Source of the DNA: Capitulum mitella
Lineage: Eukaryota > Arthropoda > Thecostraca > Pollicipedomorpha > Pollicipedidae
Length of the DNA: 64,000 nucleotides
Direction: 5' to 3'
Assembly (NCBI GenBank): GCA_030062745.1
Contig: CP099846.1
Coordinates: 20,266,621-20,330,620, forward strand
Both the position numbers and the translations under genes were made by a program. The stretch's first letter is position 1. Each line of letters opens with the position of its first letter. The notes beneath the pieces are model-generated. The model had not been told where the DNA came from, did no database searches, and was given only the letters and a program-made list of their open reading frames with translations. Below are positions 10,584-22,681 of the stretch, piece after piece.

Positions 10584-13500
10584 CTACCGGCGCGGTCGCA
10601 TCGTTATGGGCCGATCAGGCGCTGATGGTAGGCTATGGTCCCACAGTCCCACTTCACAATAACGAAGAACAGTACGGCTATTCGGAGACATGGCAGCAGA
10701 CTATTCACGCCTAAATGTTTAATAGTGTTTTGATGACAAAAGTTACCCACGCCATACCAAGCTACGCAGGACGCGGCACACGTTTTTCAGGACAAACTGG
10801 TGGGATAGTATCGTGGTCTTATTCAAACGGTCTTAATCAAAAATCGTGGTGTTATTCAAAAGAACGCTGTCCACGAGCAACTTTTCATTCCCGTTTGATA
10901 ACAACGCATTCCGAACACAATGCAAGATATGCGGATCATCTGCAACTCTACAGAACACAGATGCAAACAAGATATACCCGATGTGGGTAGGTCTTGTGTT
11001 TTTATGTTCACACATGTGGGGAAGTCTGGGAGAACCTCTTTAACCTGACCGAGACAACATGCTGCTGTTTTTCCACAGGTCTGTGTGCCTTTTCAGGGCG
11101 TCTCCAGAAACTTGCGTGACAATCCGCATCAAACACAACGAAAGCCAATTTTCTTCCAAACCTCGTACGAGCCAAAGGCCTGGCGTCGCCAGTCACGGAC
11201 CGGATGACGCATCTTAGTCACGAGTTTAACGATCCGGTGAGTCATAACCTCCGCCACAACGGCCTGGAACGTTCAATCCAAAAACCTCTTGACCTCTTGA
11301 CCTGTCTCGATCGATTCCTTGATAGCAACCTCACTGGACTGGCAGTGACGCAATGAACATTAATGTTATATAAGTAAGGAAATGTTACATAAACAAATAT
11401 TAAAATGGTTAGAATTCAACGGCTCTTTGCCTCGGATTTACGACTTATTTTGTCTCAAGGAATGTTATGAAAGTTTCCATATAAACCAAGCTACCACGTA
11501 ACAGTTTCTACAGGCTACACATACATACTTTCATCGCATTTTCCTAGAACAGCCTGAGTCGTCTACCGCAATCGGAATTTTCAACAGGACAAGCTGGTGC
11601 AAAACGCCAACCAGTAACAACAAACGCAACAAAAACGCCCCGGAGAACTGTTTCGGGACGTTAACAGACGGTGCTGATATACGTCACCGGCGGCGCCGGA
11701 GGACCGTCCCACTCACATGCGCTCGATGAGGCCTTTCTCGTCCAGGGCGTTGGGCAGGTCGCGCTTGTTGCCCAGTACCAGCACCGGGATGCCGGCCAGC
11801 TGCGGCTTATCCAGCAGGTTGTGCAGCTCGTTCCTGGAGGCTTCCAGCTTCTCGTGGTCGGCCGCGTCCACCATGTACCTGCACCAGCCAAACGACAGGT
11901 CAGTGGCACGACACGGACGGAGCGAGAGCTAATCGCGTCCCGGCCAGACGACAGGACGGAGCCAGAGAGCTAACAGCGTCCTGGCCAGACAGCAAGACGG
12001 AGCGAGAGCTAACAGAGTCCCGGCCGCACGGCAGGACGGAGCGAGAGAGCTCACAGCATCCCGGTCAGACCGCAGGACGGAGCGAGAGAGCTAACATCGT
12101 CTCGGTCACACGGCAGGACGGAACGAAAGAGCTCACAGCGTCCCGGTCAGACCGCAAGACGGAGCGAGAGAGCTCACACCGCCCCGGCCGCACGGCAGGA
12201 AGGAGCGAGAGAGCTCACACCGTCCCGGCCAGACAGCAAGACGGAGCGAGAGGGTTCACAGAGTCCCGGCCACACGGCAGGAAGGAGCGAGAGAGCTCCC
12301 ACCGTCCCGGCCAGACAGCAAGACGGAGCGAGAGAGCTCACAGCGTCCCGGCCACACGGCAGGACGCTGTGAGCTCTCAGGACGGACGGCAGGACGGAGC
12401 GAGAGCTGGTCCTCCTGTGACCCTGGCCCAGAGTTATGAGATATCGCGCACACAATGGCCATCCACAGCACAACAAAGAAACAATCGCATCTGACGCAAT
12501 CTCGCAGCGTTCTTATACAGACCCGATTCAAATCCGACCAATTCGACCCCCTCCCTGCTGGTGCGAGACTCACACAATAGCGTTGACGCCGCGACAGTAG
12601 CGCTCCCACATGGAGCGGAACCGAGGCTGACCGCCGATGTCCCACAGCTTGATGGTGACGTTGCCCTTAGACACCTTGCGCATGTTGAAGCCGACCGTCG
12701 GAATCATGTCCTCGCTGAACTGGCCCGACTGAAAACGGAACACAAAACCAGCTGTGACATGACGCGGGATCTTACCGGAGCATCAAGTGGGCAGTCAAAG
12801 TGCCTAGATTTCCTCTAAGAGTTCCCGTGCAACTCCCCTAAAATCTCCAATCGTGTGAGGCCTGCACTCTCCATACTAGGGCCAGACGTGCTATCTCGAA
12901 CTGCTTTTTCTGTCTGTTCCAAGTTTATTCAGGCAGTGGTCAAGCATCTATATTTGTCCATCAATGTAACAAATGATCCACCGATTCTGCAAAAAGGAGG
13001 GTTTCTACGAAAATTTGGTTGTTTCACCTGAAAGCATCAAAAGAGCTGAAACCCCTTTGGGAAATCCTGCCTGTACCTGAAATCAACATTGTTGCTGGAG
13101 TCTGTTTACACAGTGCTGAAGGAAATCAACCTCAATGAAACAGGAGACGTTTTAAGAAGCAGCATACTCAATGCCAAAAGATGCTCATCACAATGTGATG
13201 ACTGGTCATATCTCATCAAAACTGAAACATACATACAAATGGGAACCCAATGACACCATATCTACATTTCCCATTTTTCATCTCCCCTCTCACCTGTTTG
13301 TTACATACCCAAACACACTGGAGATATGACGATGTAAAACGCCACTTTTAAATACCATACCCTGGCATATTCTACTTGATTTCAATCAGGACCTGGACTA
13401 AAACTAAAGGAAGAAGTGGTCTCCATCAGTATCCCTTAAGTCCTGGCATAAGTGTTATATGTTGTTGATTCCTGCAATGAATGACCAAATGCTAATGTTT

Positions 13501-16112
13501 CTTGAGCTACCTACTGTGGAACAGTATGTGCATCAGGTCACACAATGTGTTCATATTTGTTCACATTACTGTTCTCATTTGGAGTATTACTTATTTACAG
13601 TACATGCCAGCAGGATATTTAAACAATGTCAGGTGTTGAAGTCAGTGGTACTGAGGACCTACTTTGGCATCATCATATCTGGCTCTTGCAATGACATGTC
13701 ATGTATGTCACAGATCAACCATCAGCAGCATTGACATTTGAACCCACATCCTTGCACTCATGTCTGACAACCTATCACTGAACTATCCAGGAAGAAACAA
13801 ACCATGAATGCTGCCTAATCACAGGCAATCTGCAAGACTATATGCCATGAGTGGTCTGAAAAGATATCACAGTTCTACTTTAATCTGATGAAGGGATACA
13901 ATGTTGTGTGGATGCTTTTTTACATTGACATGTATGGGGGAGTTCAGTGACATTCCTTAATACTACCATTAATGCAGTCTGTTATGCCACAAATACTATT
14001 AAGCCAAAACATGGTAAAAGAAGGTTTTATATGTCATTTATGTTATTGTTTATATGATTTCATTCATATGGTATTTTGTTTATATGGCAACCATACAGAA
14101 CAGAACATACAAATTTATTTCATTTCATAGTCTAGAGATTGCCAGAAATTCAAAATTATCTTCAGATTACATTTCTGGGGTGTAACACACTACTGATGAC
14201 AATTCAAACAAGCATGTACTTGAGATGCATGCTGTGCTCTCAGAAGTAGCATCCAGAATGCAAATGAAATAACAAGCATCTCACCTATCCCTAAAATAAA
14301 TGGCCAAATAGTGCAGCCTGGTTCTTGAGAAGTATGTCCATGAGCAGATACAAACAAAGCATGTGCAATTAAGACCTTGGTCTTCACATAATCTACATAG
14401 ATAACAAGTATACAAATTACCAAAATGGCACCTAACTCAGATTCCAGATTGTACAATAGCTCTCATACCTGTGTGAAAATTACTGCATCTCCGTAACAGA
14501 AATAAAAAATACCAGGAGGAAGCAATCATTTGCCTCAAATGACAATACATTTATACAATGGTTGGCTATCAGTTATGGAATTAACATGTCTGTACTTTGT
14601 CAAAAAAAAAACATTGCATCATCCTGAGAGAATCTTAACTTCTACCCAACACTTTATCAACCACAAACAAATGCAATGTGTTTACTGCATAGTATAATAT
14701 ACTGTACAAAATATAAATACTAGTAGTATGTTATACTCCAGAGAAAATGCATGATAGCATACTATGTCTAATTTACACATCTTTTGTTTTTTTCTGCATT
14801 TGGCTCATGTTGCAAAATGTATGTTTATTTCTCATTTCATGGTTTGTAAAACTGCATGGTTCAATACAAGACGAAATGATGAGTTTCCATTGCTCAAAAA
14901 GGCACAATATATTCCAATGCTCTGAATCAAACATGTGGTTGAAAGAAATAAGCAAATGGCAAATGGACTGAACAAAATAAAATGCTGGTAAAAGACTAAA
15001 TTTAATAATTGAACACAGAAAAACACCATCTTTGACTGAAACATCTATACTGTGTGATTATATTATAGGTCTGAGCTCACCATAAAACATACATATAACA
15101 GGCATCAAGATACATTTTCATAGTGAGTGCAAAATTCAGGAACATGAATGCATCTTCTTAATAAACAGCTTCAAAATGGATGACAGTTATTGTTGTGAAT
15201 GGGGTAAACTAAGGTTGGTAAAGGGGTTGTTTTTTTGGTGCTAATGAACACCAGAAAATATGTGCTCCAAAAGCATTTTACACTATACAAGTTTCAACTT
15301 GCACCTCCATCAAAAACATTATAACCATATTGATAAATTTGTAACTCTGCAAGCCAATGACTTCATCTCCCTTTAGAAAGATGCAAGGTATGATGTCATA
15401 ACTAACTTACACCAAGAACATAAACTTAACCCAGTACTACTTTTAGCAAAATTTTTTACTTCAAAACAAGAATTGTGCTAAGACACCAAGAACAAAAAAC
15501 AGATTTCCAACCCTGGGATAAACAAAAAACAGAACAAACCATCATGACATGGACAAAAGATACCACAGCATGTGCAACACAGTAAATGCAACAGCAACCA
15601 GAAAAGATGACATCCAGTCAGATGCACACACACACATGAACTTCTGCCACAAAATATCCAAAGAACTAAAGATCTAATCCTACTGGGAAATGATGCACCA
15701 AAACTACATTCACATAATGATGGCACCACCAACCAGGACCATGTTCAGAAACTAGTTCAGCCACTTACAAAGTTACATTTGAGTGCCAAAACATTACTCG
15801 GAGGTAAGGTAATTTTTCAATACATATAAATGTAGATGCAGCCTTGCTACACACCACAAGGATATACATGGTTACCTTGAGAACTGATAATTTTTAAGAT
15901 TATGAATGCAGCCTAGGTGTTAACAGTTGCATCATATCTACATTGGTAATGAACAGGAACCATAATCATGACAAAGAAGTACTACTAACCGCAATCACAT
16001 TCACAAATGTTGTCTTGCCAGAATATTGCAATCCAACCAGAGTGAGTTCCATTTCTTCCTTCCAAAACAGGCTTTTTATCCAGTCAAGAAACCTATTCAC
16101 AAGGGCCATCAT
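10463..16112 (-). CDS. Arl8: ARL8 lysosomal Arf-like GTPase, complete four-exon gene
   Basis: Joining 16112-15990, 12728-12574, 11878-11717 and 10583-10463 gives an open frame of 186 residues plus TAG, the usual ARL8A/B and fly Arl8 length. Every intron is GT-AG and all phases agree. The five G motifs are present: GLQYSGKT (27-34, Thr34), switch-I Thr52, DIGGQ (71-75, Gln75), NKRD (130-133) and SCK near 163-165. The N-terminus ([17 protein letters not shown]) is the amphipathic helix that replaces the myristoyl group of other Arf proteins. From family knowledge, ARL8 sits on lysosomes and synaptic-vesicle precursors, is recruited by BORC and links cargo to kinesin. The first of two adjacent Met codons is chosen because it aligns with the family start. 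A possible AATAAA lies about 760 bp past the stop (9703-9698). Identity is very secure. Confidence 0.96.
11717..11878 (-). CDS. Arl8: ARL8 exon 3 (residues 93-146)
   Basis: Begins after GTGCAG, completes the Val codon, then [19 protein letters not shown] and the guanine-binding VLGNKRDLP. It ends DEKGLIERM with the Met codon split at AT|GTGAGT. Gly replaces the vertebrate Glu in DEKELIE; fly Arl8 as I recall it also has Gly here. Confidence 0.95.
11915..12405. repeat. 41-bp minisatellite in ARL8 intron 2
   Basis: About twelve diverged copies of a roughly 41-bp unit (core CGGAGCGAGAGAGCTCACAG plus CGTCCCGGCCACACGGCAG) fill most of the 695-bp intron. Open frames through it are artefacts of a CpG-rich, stop-poor repeat. 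Confidence 0.9.
12574..12728 (-). CDS. Arl8: ARL8 exon 2 (residues 42-92)
   Basis: Begins after TTTTCAG with [14 protein letters not shown] (switch I, Thr52), runs through [19 protein letters not shown] (switch II, Gln75) and ends in the split Val codon GT|GTGAGT. It is GC-rich and almost identical to the family over its whole length. Confidence 0.95.
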
Positions 16113-16175
16113 CTTGAGTTTTTTAACTGGGATGACTTGGGAGGGAAACAAGAAATATGGGCAGGATGCAACCCT
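13346..16175. other. CpG desert over ARL8 exon 1 and intron 1
   Basis: Reading by eye, I find only about three to five CpG dinucleotides between 13,346 and 15,990, and none in exon 1 beyond its edge. Flanking DNA has several per 60 bases. TpG and CpA are abundant. CpG returns abruptly upstream of about 16,176, near the presumed promoter, and at exons 2-4. This is the pattern expected from germline methylation of the 5' gene body. No gene other than ARL8 exon 1 is seen here. Confidence 0.8.
15990..16112 (-). CDS. Arl8: ARL8 exon 1 (residues 1-41)
   Basis: Encodes the N-terminal helix and the P-loop GLQYSGKTT, ending FVNVIA. The donor is GCG|GTTAGT, phase 0. This exon lies inside the CpG-poor tract that fills intron 1, unlike the other three exons, which are CpG-rich. 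Confidence 0.95.
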
Positions 16176-16762
16176 GCAACGGATCTTCAACCACGGGCGC
16201 GGCTGTCTCTACGACCGATGACACGAAACGGAGTTTTAACGTAACGCAAGACACAGCACGAGGTGATTCCCTTAAACGAGATGGATCACACCCGCCTCAA
16301 GTCCCTGCAGCACACACTCCGGCAATGACTCATCGGGCCAGGGTATTCGGTCCCTTGTTTGTTTGTCCGAGTCGACAAGTCGAGGTGCCCTCTGTCCCCT
16401 TGCGTCCCAAATTCCTCCGGATTATCGATACTTGGAGACAGCTGTGACGCAGGAATGACATTACAAGAGAGCCTGAAAAATGGGACGATTAATTTAAAAC
16501 TTGCTCATGAGTAATGTGTGGCTGCCATTAAAATGGAAATAAAGAAGTCGCAGTCTGCGTTTAGACTGCATTTCACAAATAAGACGTGGTTTGGGCTATT
16601 TCCGCACTGCTGATTTGAGAGTTCTGAAAATGGCTGGGACAAATACAGTTTTCGGCCGTCCCTTCCAAGTGAATAACACAAATGGAAAGATCCTGCTAAG
16701 ATTCAATCCTTGCCGAGGATCTCAGGCAGATGGCTGCAGATGATGTGGGAGTGGTTTGTAAC

Positions 16763-18761
16763 TAGGGATGCACCGGATCGGGATTTTTGTGATCCGGCCG
16801 GATACCGGATATGCCGGATCGGGGTGCCGGATATCCGGCCGGATTTCCGGCCGGATACCGGATATTATGGATAACTTTTTATTTGCTATTTGTTGCTGGA
16901 AAATGAGACGAAAAGACTAGGGTAAAGAAAGGTCTGAAAAACTGCACAATACGAAATAAAAAATATTAACAATATGTGAATCCTTCCATCTAACGCTTAA
17001 GAGTTATTGCGAGGTTCCCCATGTTTCATTGTAAAAAAAGAACAAATAAAGAACGCAGCGATCATAGTGTAAATCACCGATCACCATCTCTGACTGAAGG
17101 CAAAGGGCAGAGGTTCCAAAATGCACAGAATGCCATTATAACGCCTTGGTAGACCTTAAATACCTAGCTTGATAACCATTCTGTACAAATACTAATGTAC
17201 GTTCACTGAAGTATATTGCCCCGTAACCAGAGGCGCTGTCAGGGATTTCTTGAGGAGGGGGCCCGGAGCCCAGTGTGAACTGAAATCATACGAAAACCGC
17301 CTGCTGGGAAGACGATGTGTCATGGTTTGCACTGAAAAACGCGGGCCTAAGAAGCAAGCCTGGGCCCCGGGGCCAACCTTTGGCTGCGCCAATGCCCTTA
17401 ATGCTTGCCCGTGTAGGGCCTTCTGCATAAGGCGGACGTAAAGGGGGGGAGGGAAGTTGGTACGACCCCCCAGCCATTTCAACACCTTGCGTCCTAGAGC
17501 GTCGCGGAAAAACCAGCGTGTTGCACGTGACGAGATCTCACGACTGACATCCCTTTTTAATGTCTCATATCAACGAATGGTCTTCCAGATCGGGTCAAAT
17601 GTCAAAAATTTGCAGAAAGTGGTACTTTCTGAGTTTAAGTGCAAATCAGCGTGAAAGAATAAATGATAATGAAACGAAACGGATATCATGGTGTTCGTCA
17701 GTCAATTATGAGTCTATCTGTGCACCACAGCATTGCATTTCACCCCTGGAGTCCGATCCAGGTCATGTTAGGCCAATCCTTGTCAAGCGGGGTCGTCCGC
17801 TTAAATGCGTTCTCGGAGCTGCAGAAGCATTTTTTGTTCACAACACATGGTGAAGTCAAACGCAGCATCTCATTTAACAAACACTATTGTCAAATAACAT
17901 ATAAGGATCATCTTAGGTTATCCAAAGTCATCTGAAGCCAATGACCTATGGTGACCTGGATTTAGCCGAAAATCGTAACTTAGATATCTTTAGAGCGTTT
18001 TTCGGATTGAGATCCAGAACAAGATCGGATTTTAGGCATGCCCTCATACTGCAGACTCATCACTCCGCGGCCGACGCCGCTCCGACCGTCGGAGCAAAAG
18101 TCAAGTGCTCGTTGCGTTGCGCCCTCTTTAGACGAAACAAAAGACAAACCACACCACATTTACATCATTTTTTTCCTTGCAGCTTGAGGAATCCGAATAT
18201 ATAGGTTGTTTTGTAATACCTATTTCCTATCGTATTCCCAAAGATAAAAATAAAGTGTTTCCCGCCGACCACATGACATGAGTTCATGACCCTCGGAAAA
18301 CCTCAGCGGGGATTGCACCATTCTCCCCCCCCCCCCTTTACGGGCGAGGGTTAATGAATTTGTACAAAAGTATTTGAGACAACTAAAAATATTTGGAAAA
18401 TAGGGAGATGATGCGCCACGAAATGGTCGGCTGAGCATATGCTGGCTGTTGTTACACTATTTTGAGCTTGAGTTCATCCCTTGCAAATAATGTCTGAACC
18501 CTTCCGAACAAAGAAGAAAAAGTAGTGCTGCAGACAGACCTTGGAACTGTCAAGCACATCGGCAGTCTTATATAACAAGGCACGTTGCTCCTGAAACGGT
18601 TTTATAGGCAGACATAAGAACGTCTTGATCGTAAACCGGAAGGCCAAATATCCGACAGTGTCCGGCTGGATCATGGAAATATCCGGCCGGATACCGAATA
18701 CCGGATAATTTCAAATATCCGGCCGGATATCCGGCCGGACCGGATATCCGGTGCATCCCTA
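16763..18761 (+). mobile_element. hAT-type non-autonomous element, family L, 2.0 kb
   Basis: Bounded by TAGGGATGCACCGGAT and its inverse and flanked by a perfect 8-bp duplication, TTTGTAAC (16755-16762 and 18762-18769). The subterminal regions are dense in CCGGATATCCGGCCGG words, likely transposase-binding arrays. The interior has no recognisable transposase and carries a family B MITE. A second copy begins at 63854. Confidence 0.92.
17228..17394 (+). mobile_element. hAT-type MITE, family B copy 2, inside element L
   Basis: A 167-bp copy of the 3754 family. Flanks CCCGTAAC and CCCTTAAT agree at 6 of 8 bases. It inserted after element L was in place. Confidence 0.8.
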
Positions 18762-18904
18762 TTTGTAACGATCACAATCCATACCTCACTTTTAAAATGT
18801 TTTAGTGTTAAGCCTACGATAGGGACTGGAAAGAAACAGTCTTATGTAAAAAATGAGACTATGAAATTTAATATGGAAACTTGGGGGAAAAAAGGAATCA
18901 GATC

Positions 18905-19340
18905 CAGGGGCGTAGTCAGGATTTTCTTAAGGGGGACCCGAAGCTCAGTGCAGAGACGTAGCCAAGGGAGGGGCCATGGGGGCCATGGCCCCCTGAGCCA
19001 AGCGGTTTACACTAGATGTATAGCAATTTCGCACGAATATGGAATAGTGATCACATATATGTTGCAAAAGCAAACATTACATGTATTCCTGTGAGTTAAA
19101 TATGAGGTCAGGTATTATCATACTAGCTGCTTTTTCGCATAAATTTCGTCATATGCCAGAGGCATATGACAAAATTTGGCATTTGCCCCCCCCCCAGGGC
19201 AATCCTGGGTACGTGCCTGGCTCAGTGTGAACTGAAATCATAAGAAACCGCCTGCCGGGAAGACGATGTGTAATGGTTTTCACAAAAAATGCGGGCATAA
19301 GGGGGTTGCCGGCGTGGCCGCCCCCCTGGCTGCCCCTCTG
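18905..19340 (+). mobile_element. hAT-type MITE, family B copy 3, split by an insertion
   Basis: The family B sequence runs to CGAAGCTCAGTG, is interrupted by the family A MITE at 18951-19219, and resumes CTCAGTGTGAACTGAAATCA. No flanking duplication could be found for this copy. Confidence 0.82.
18951..19219 (-). mobile_element. hAT-type MITE, family A copy 1, nested
   Basis: A 269-bp element with ends CAGAGACGTAGCC and GGTACGTGCCTG, flanked by a perfect 8-bp duplication, GCTCAGTG (18943-18950 and 19220-19227). Its target lies inside family B copy 3. The internal landmark is TTCGTCATATGCCAGAGGCA. Confidence 0.92.
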
Positions 19341-19774
19341 AGAGGCCCCAATAATATGCGGAAATCTCAGCCATGTTAAGCCATATCCACATCACACCGA
19401 GGGAGGCAATGATAACACATCTGACTTTGAAGAATGGTTTTGATCTTGAAACGCCGGCCAACGTCGGGCTAACGTCAGCCGACAAAACGAGCGGACGTTG
19501 GTCAGCTGTCGGCAAGACGGTGAGTTCATGTCTTGCACGGTCAGACCAGCCGCGCCGAGTGTGTGTGCCAGCACAGAACCACATCCGACAACTGCAGTCT
19601 GTCAGTGGCCCGGTCAGCGACTGGCTCGATTGCTTTGTTTTTCACTCCAGGCACTTGCTCTCCGTATACAGATATTGCGTTAAAACAAACAAAAACTTCG
19701 AACTCGTGGCGAACGAATCGCTTCTATAAAGGAAAGATGGCTAAAGTCCCACAACAGGACTAGTACGCTGCAAG

Positions 19775-20045
19775 CAGGCACGTAGCCAAAACTGTCCCGG
19801 GGGGGGCAAATGTCATATTTTGTCGTATGTCACTGGCATATGGCGAAATTTATAGGAAAAAGCAGCAGTTGTATGAAACGGGCCTCATGCTTAACGTACA
19901 GGAATACGTATAATGTTTGCTTTTGCAACATATATATGATCACTATTCCGTATTCGTGCAAAATCGCTATGTATCTAGTGTAGACCGCTTGGCTCAGAGG
20001 AGGCCAAGGCCCCCATGCCCCCCCCCCTCTTGGCTACGTCCCCTG
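19775..20045 (+). mobile_element. hAT-type MITE, family A copy 2
   Basis: Opposite in orientation to copy 1, 271 bp, ends CAGGCACGTAGCC and GGCTACGTCCCCTG. CTGCAAG is repeated on both flanks (7 bp, 8 if the last element base is shared). Confidence 0.88.
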
Positions 20046-20191
20046 CTGCAAGATGGATAAGTCTTTCTCCAGAATTGGTGATGTAATTACTCAGACAGAC
20101 CTACGTCGGATTTTGTTCTTTGGATGCCATTTTTCTTAGCATATGTTAAATGACGCGCCGCTAAATCTCGGGAATGTTGGGCATGACTTAA

Positions 20192-21403
20192 CCCTATTCC
20201 CGGAGGGCTAGACGGTATGGTCGATTCCCAGCAGGGGGGGGGGCGGATTCGGCCCCCCTGAGATCTCGAGAACTACTTGTCCGATTTCACCGCAACAAAC
20301 GGCAATCGATTTGCCGTGACGTGGACTACATTTTTATGAAAAGAAATTTTTCGAAATTTTGAAATGTGTGAATACAGGGGGGCAAAAATATCAAAATGGG
20401 GGGTACTTTTGGACTTCTTATAACTCCGTTGTTTATGGACCGATTTCAATGAAACTGGCATGAATCGAGAGATTATGGATAGGACTTTTACCATGGATAC
20501 ACAAATCTGAAATCTTGAGAAAATTAATGGGCATTCACAGGGTTTCAAGAATAGGAGGATTAGTTTTCTAACAACTGAATGAACAAAAGAGGCAGACACC
20601 CTTTTTTGGCTTCTGCTAGTCATGTTATACTAAAGAAGTACAAATCGCATCACAGTGTTTGTATAATGTTAGCATAGGCGGTGCCAGGGACATGAAAAAA
20701 GGAAAACTGTCATGGTCACACGTTCTTCAGATCAACTTGTGACCTTTGACCTTAAATGACCTCCAGTGACCTTGGGATCACCTGGAATGATCTCGTGTGC
20801 ATTCAATATTATCTGTCAGCGTTTTTAATGATTTGAATTCACTCTATTTGAAAAAAATTCATTTTATGGCTATTGCGATATAGTGTACGCGCACTGACAT
20901 TTTAGGTCATAGCTCCGTGACCCGACCTGATATCAAGCTGAAACTTGGTACACAAGTAGAGGGCACCCTTTTACGTCATATATGTTCCGGGTTTGGTATT
21001 TGAAAAAAAACGGCGCCGGAAATAATTGCAAAAAAACTAATTTTGACTTTTGACCTTGACCTGACCTTGTAAAATGACCTCAGATAAACAAAATTAGATC
21101 TGCACATTGCCCAACAATTTAGCTATACATCAATATAAAGTTTTAAGTTCTATCCTAAAAACTCTGTTTTTGGCAGGCATTTTTCTTTTACCCTCAACAT
21201 GGCCAAAAATGGCCTGAGATGTCTCCCAAAAACGTTTTCGGACTCCGCCCCTGAGCAAAACAGAATTTTGAAATTTTGTCACGGTACGTAGAAAGAATAG
21301 CTAGGAAAAGTCACCAAGTTTCGTGAAGCTGCGTTAAAAAGCCTGGAATTGGCAAGCGAAAAACCCGAGGGGGGCGGATTCAGCCCCCCTGCCGGGAATA
21401 GGG
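20192..21403 (+). mobile_element. piggyBac-type non-autonomous element, family F copy 1
   Basis: A 1,212-bp element with ends CCCTATTCCCGG and its inverse, flanked by TTAA on both sides (20188-20191 and 21404-21407), the piggyBac target signature. It has no transposase. It carries a perfect DR1 of the half-site TGACCT at 20740-20752 and further TGACCT half-sites near 21,050. Confidence 0.92.
20740..20752 (-). promoter_or_regulatory. DR1 nuclear-receptor-type site in family F copy 1
   Basis: TGACCT T TGACCT, the reverse of the site in copy 2. It is conserved between the two copies although the surrounding sequence differs at many positions. Confidence 0.5.
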
Positions 21404-21846
21404 TTAAGAGCACGGCCCTCTCTCCTAAATGATAGGCTCCACCAGCTCCAGTCTTTCTTTTTAATGACCAAAGGTGCCAGCACTATTCCAAAGAACGCCC
21501 AAGTGTTTTGTGTTCCACGGGGTCAGCAGATTCTGCAAGATTCTGAATAGGGCCATCACATGTTGTGGCGAGAAAATGAAGTTCTCTAGCAGAAAGAGTG
21601 CCAATTGATGACATCATTTTTCAATTGACGTCCGGTGCTGCACGGAATGCATATCCAATTGGGGAGTGTAGGGAAATGATCAGAAGCTACAGAGGGCCTT
21701 GATCAGTACTGGTCAGTAGAAAACCTGGGCGACATCGGCGGGTTCTCAGCTGCTTGTGTGTAAGTACCTTTGCTTAGTGCCATGTGTTAATATTTTGTAG
21801 CAGGTTTGTTCGGACTCCGCACCAAAAGGTGATAGCATCCTACATG

Positions 21847-22000
21847 CAGAAACGGCGGAACATCTCTGGAGATGGAGCGGGCAAACGTGATTTTTACCTC
21901 GTTTCTTTCCATGCACAACCTTATGGTTGATGTTAAATGTTGCCCAGAATGATGGGGACAGCTGTCCCCTGCCCCCTTGCCCCCGGTTTCAACACTTCTG
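21847..22000 (+). mobile_element. Small MITE, family E copy 1
   Basis: About 154 bp, shares GTGATTTTTACCTCGTTTC and the TTAAATGTTGCCCA block with 38708-38866. Flanks CCTACATG and CAATCATG agree at 5 of 8 bases, so the hAT assignment is weak. Confidence 0.6.
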
Positions 22001-22274
22001 CAATCATGAAGTGAGGTATGTACCTCCCGATAGGACAGTTTGGGAAAGAAGAAAGCGGGACCAGCGGACCTGACTAAGCCTTTCCCGAAATCTTTCCCAA
22101 TATTTTGCAGGGGCCCCAGCATCGGTGTGGTTTTTGGGAAATGGTTGTGGGTGCCCAGAAGGCATACGGGGACATCCATACATTGCGTATCGGGGAGGAG
22201 GAGGGGCCGTGCCTAAGGTCATGTCTAAAGTGCCAGGCGTTTATGCCCAAAGTTCAGAGTAATGCAGTTAAAAA

Positions 22275-22681
22275 CGGGAATGACGATTTCTGTAAAAAAT
22301 TGAGGGGGGGTTGCCGAGCCGAGGGCCCGACAACCGAACCTCCTCCAAAATGTGAATTTCTGAACGGATTTAGCTCACTGTATTTCGATCGACGGAAATT
22401 CATAAATTTCTTGTTACTATTTATAAAAAAGAAAGTTGCATTTATCCCCATGCTTATAGCCATATCCATAGGCAGAAGACAGAAAGATAGATACATCGCT
22501 TTAGACTTTGTTCTATACTTTTTGCCTATCTGTTATCTATTGCAGCCATCTTTGCGTTATTATTACTCATTTTCCTTTAAGGCCGGCAAAAAATATGAGG
22601 AGGACAAACCAACATTGAAGGGGACCAAATCAACAATGGGTGCGCCGGGCCCTCTCAAAAGAACAGAAATCGACACCCCTG
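22275..22681 (-). mobile_element. hAT-type MITE, family D copy 1, nested in family C copy 2
   Basis: Ends CGGGAATGACGATTTCT and, reversed, CAGGGGTGTCGATTTCT. Flanks GTTAAAAA and TCTAAAAA agree at 6 of 8. Family C copy 1 shows the unoccupied site (GGTTCAAAAAGG), which confirms the borders. Confidence 0.88.

Noticed and set aside
12174-12645. Minus-strand open frames near ARL8 exon 2
   Set aside because: They are translations of the 41-bp minisatellite (repeating [11 protein letters not shown]-type words), not protein families.
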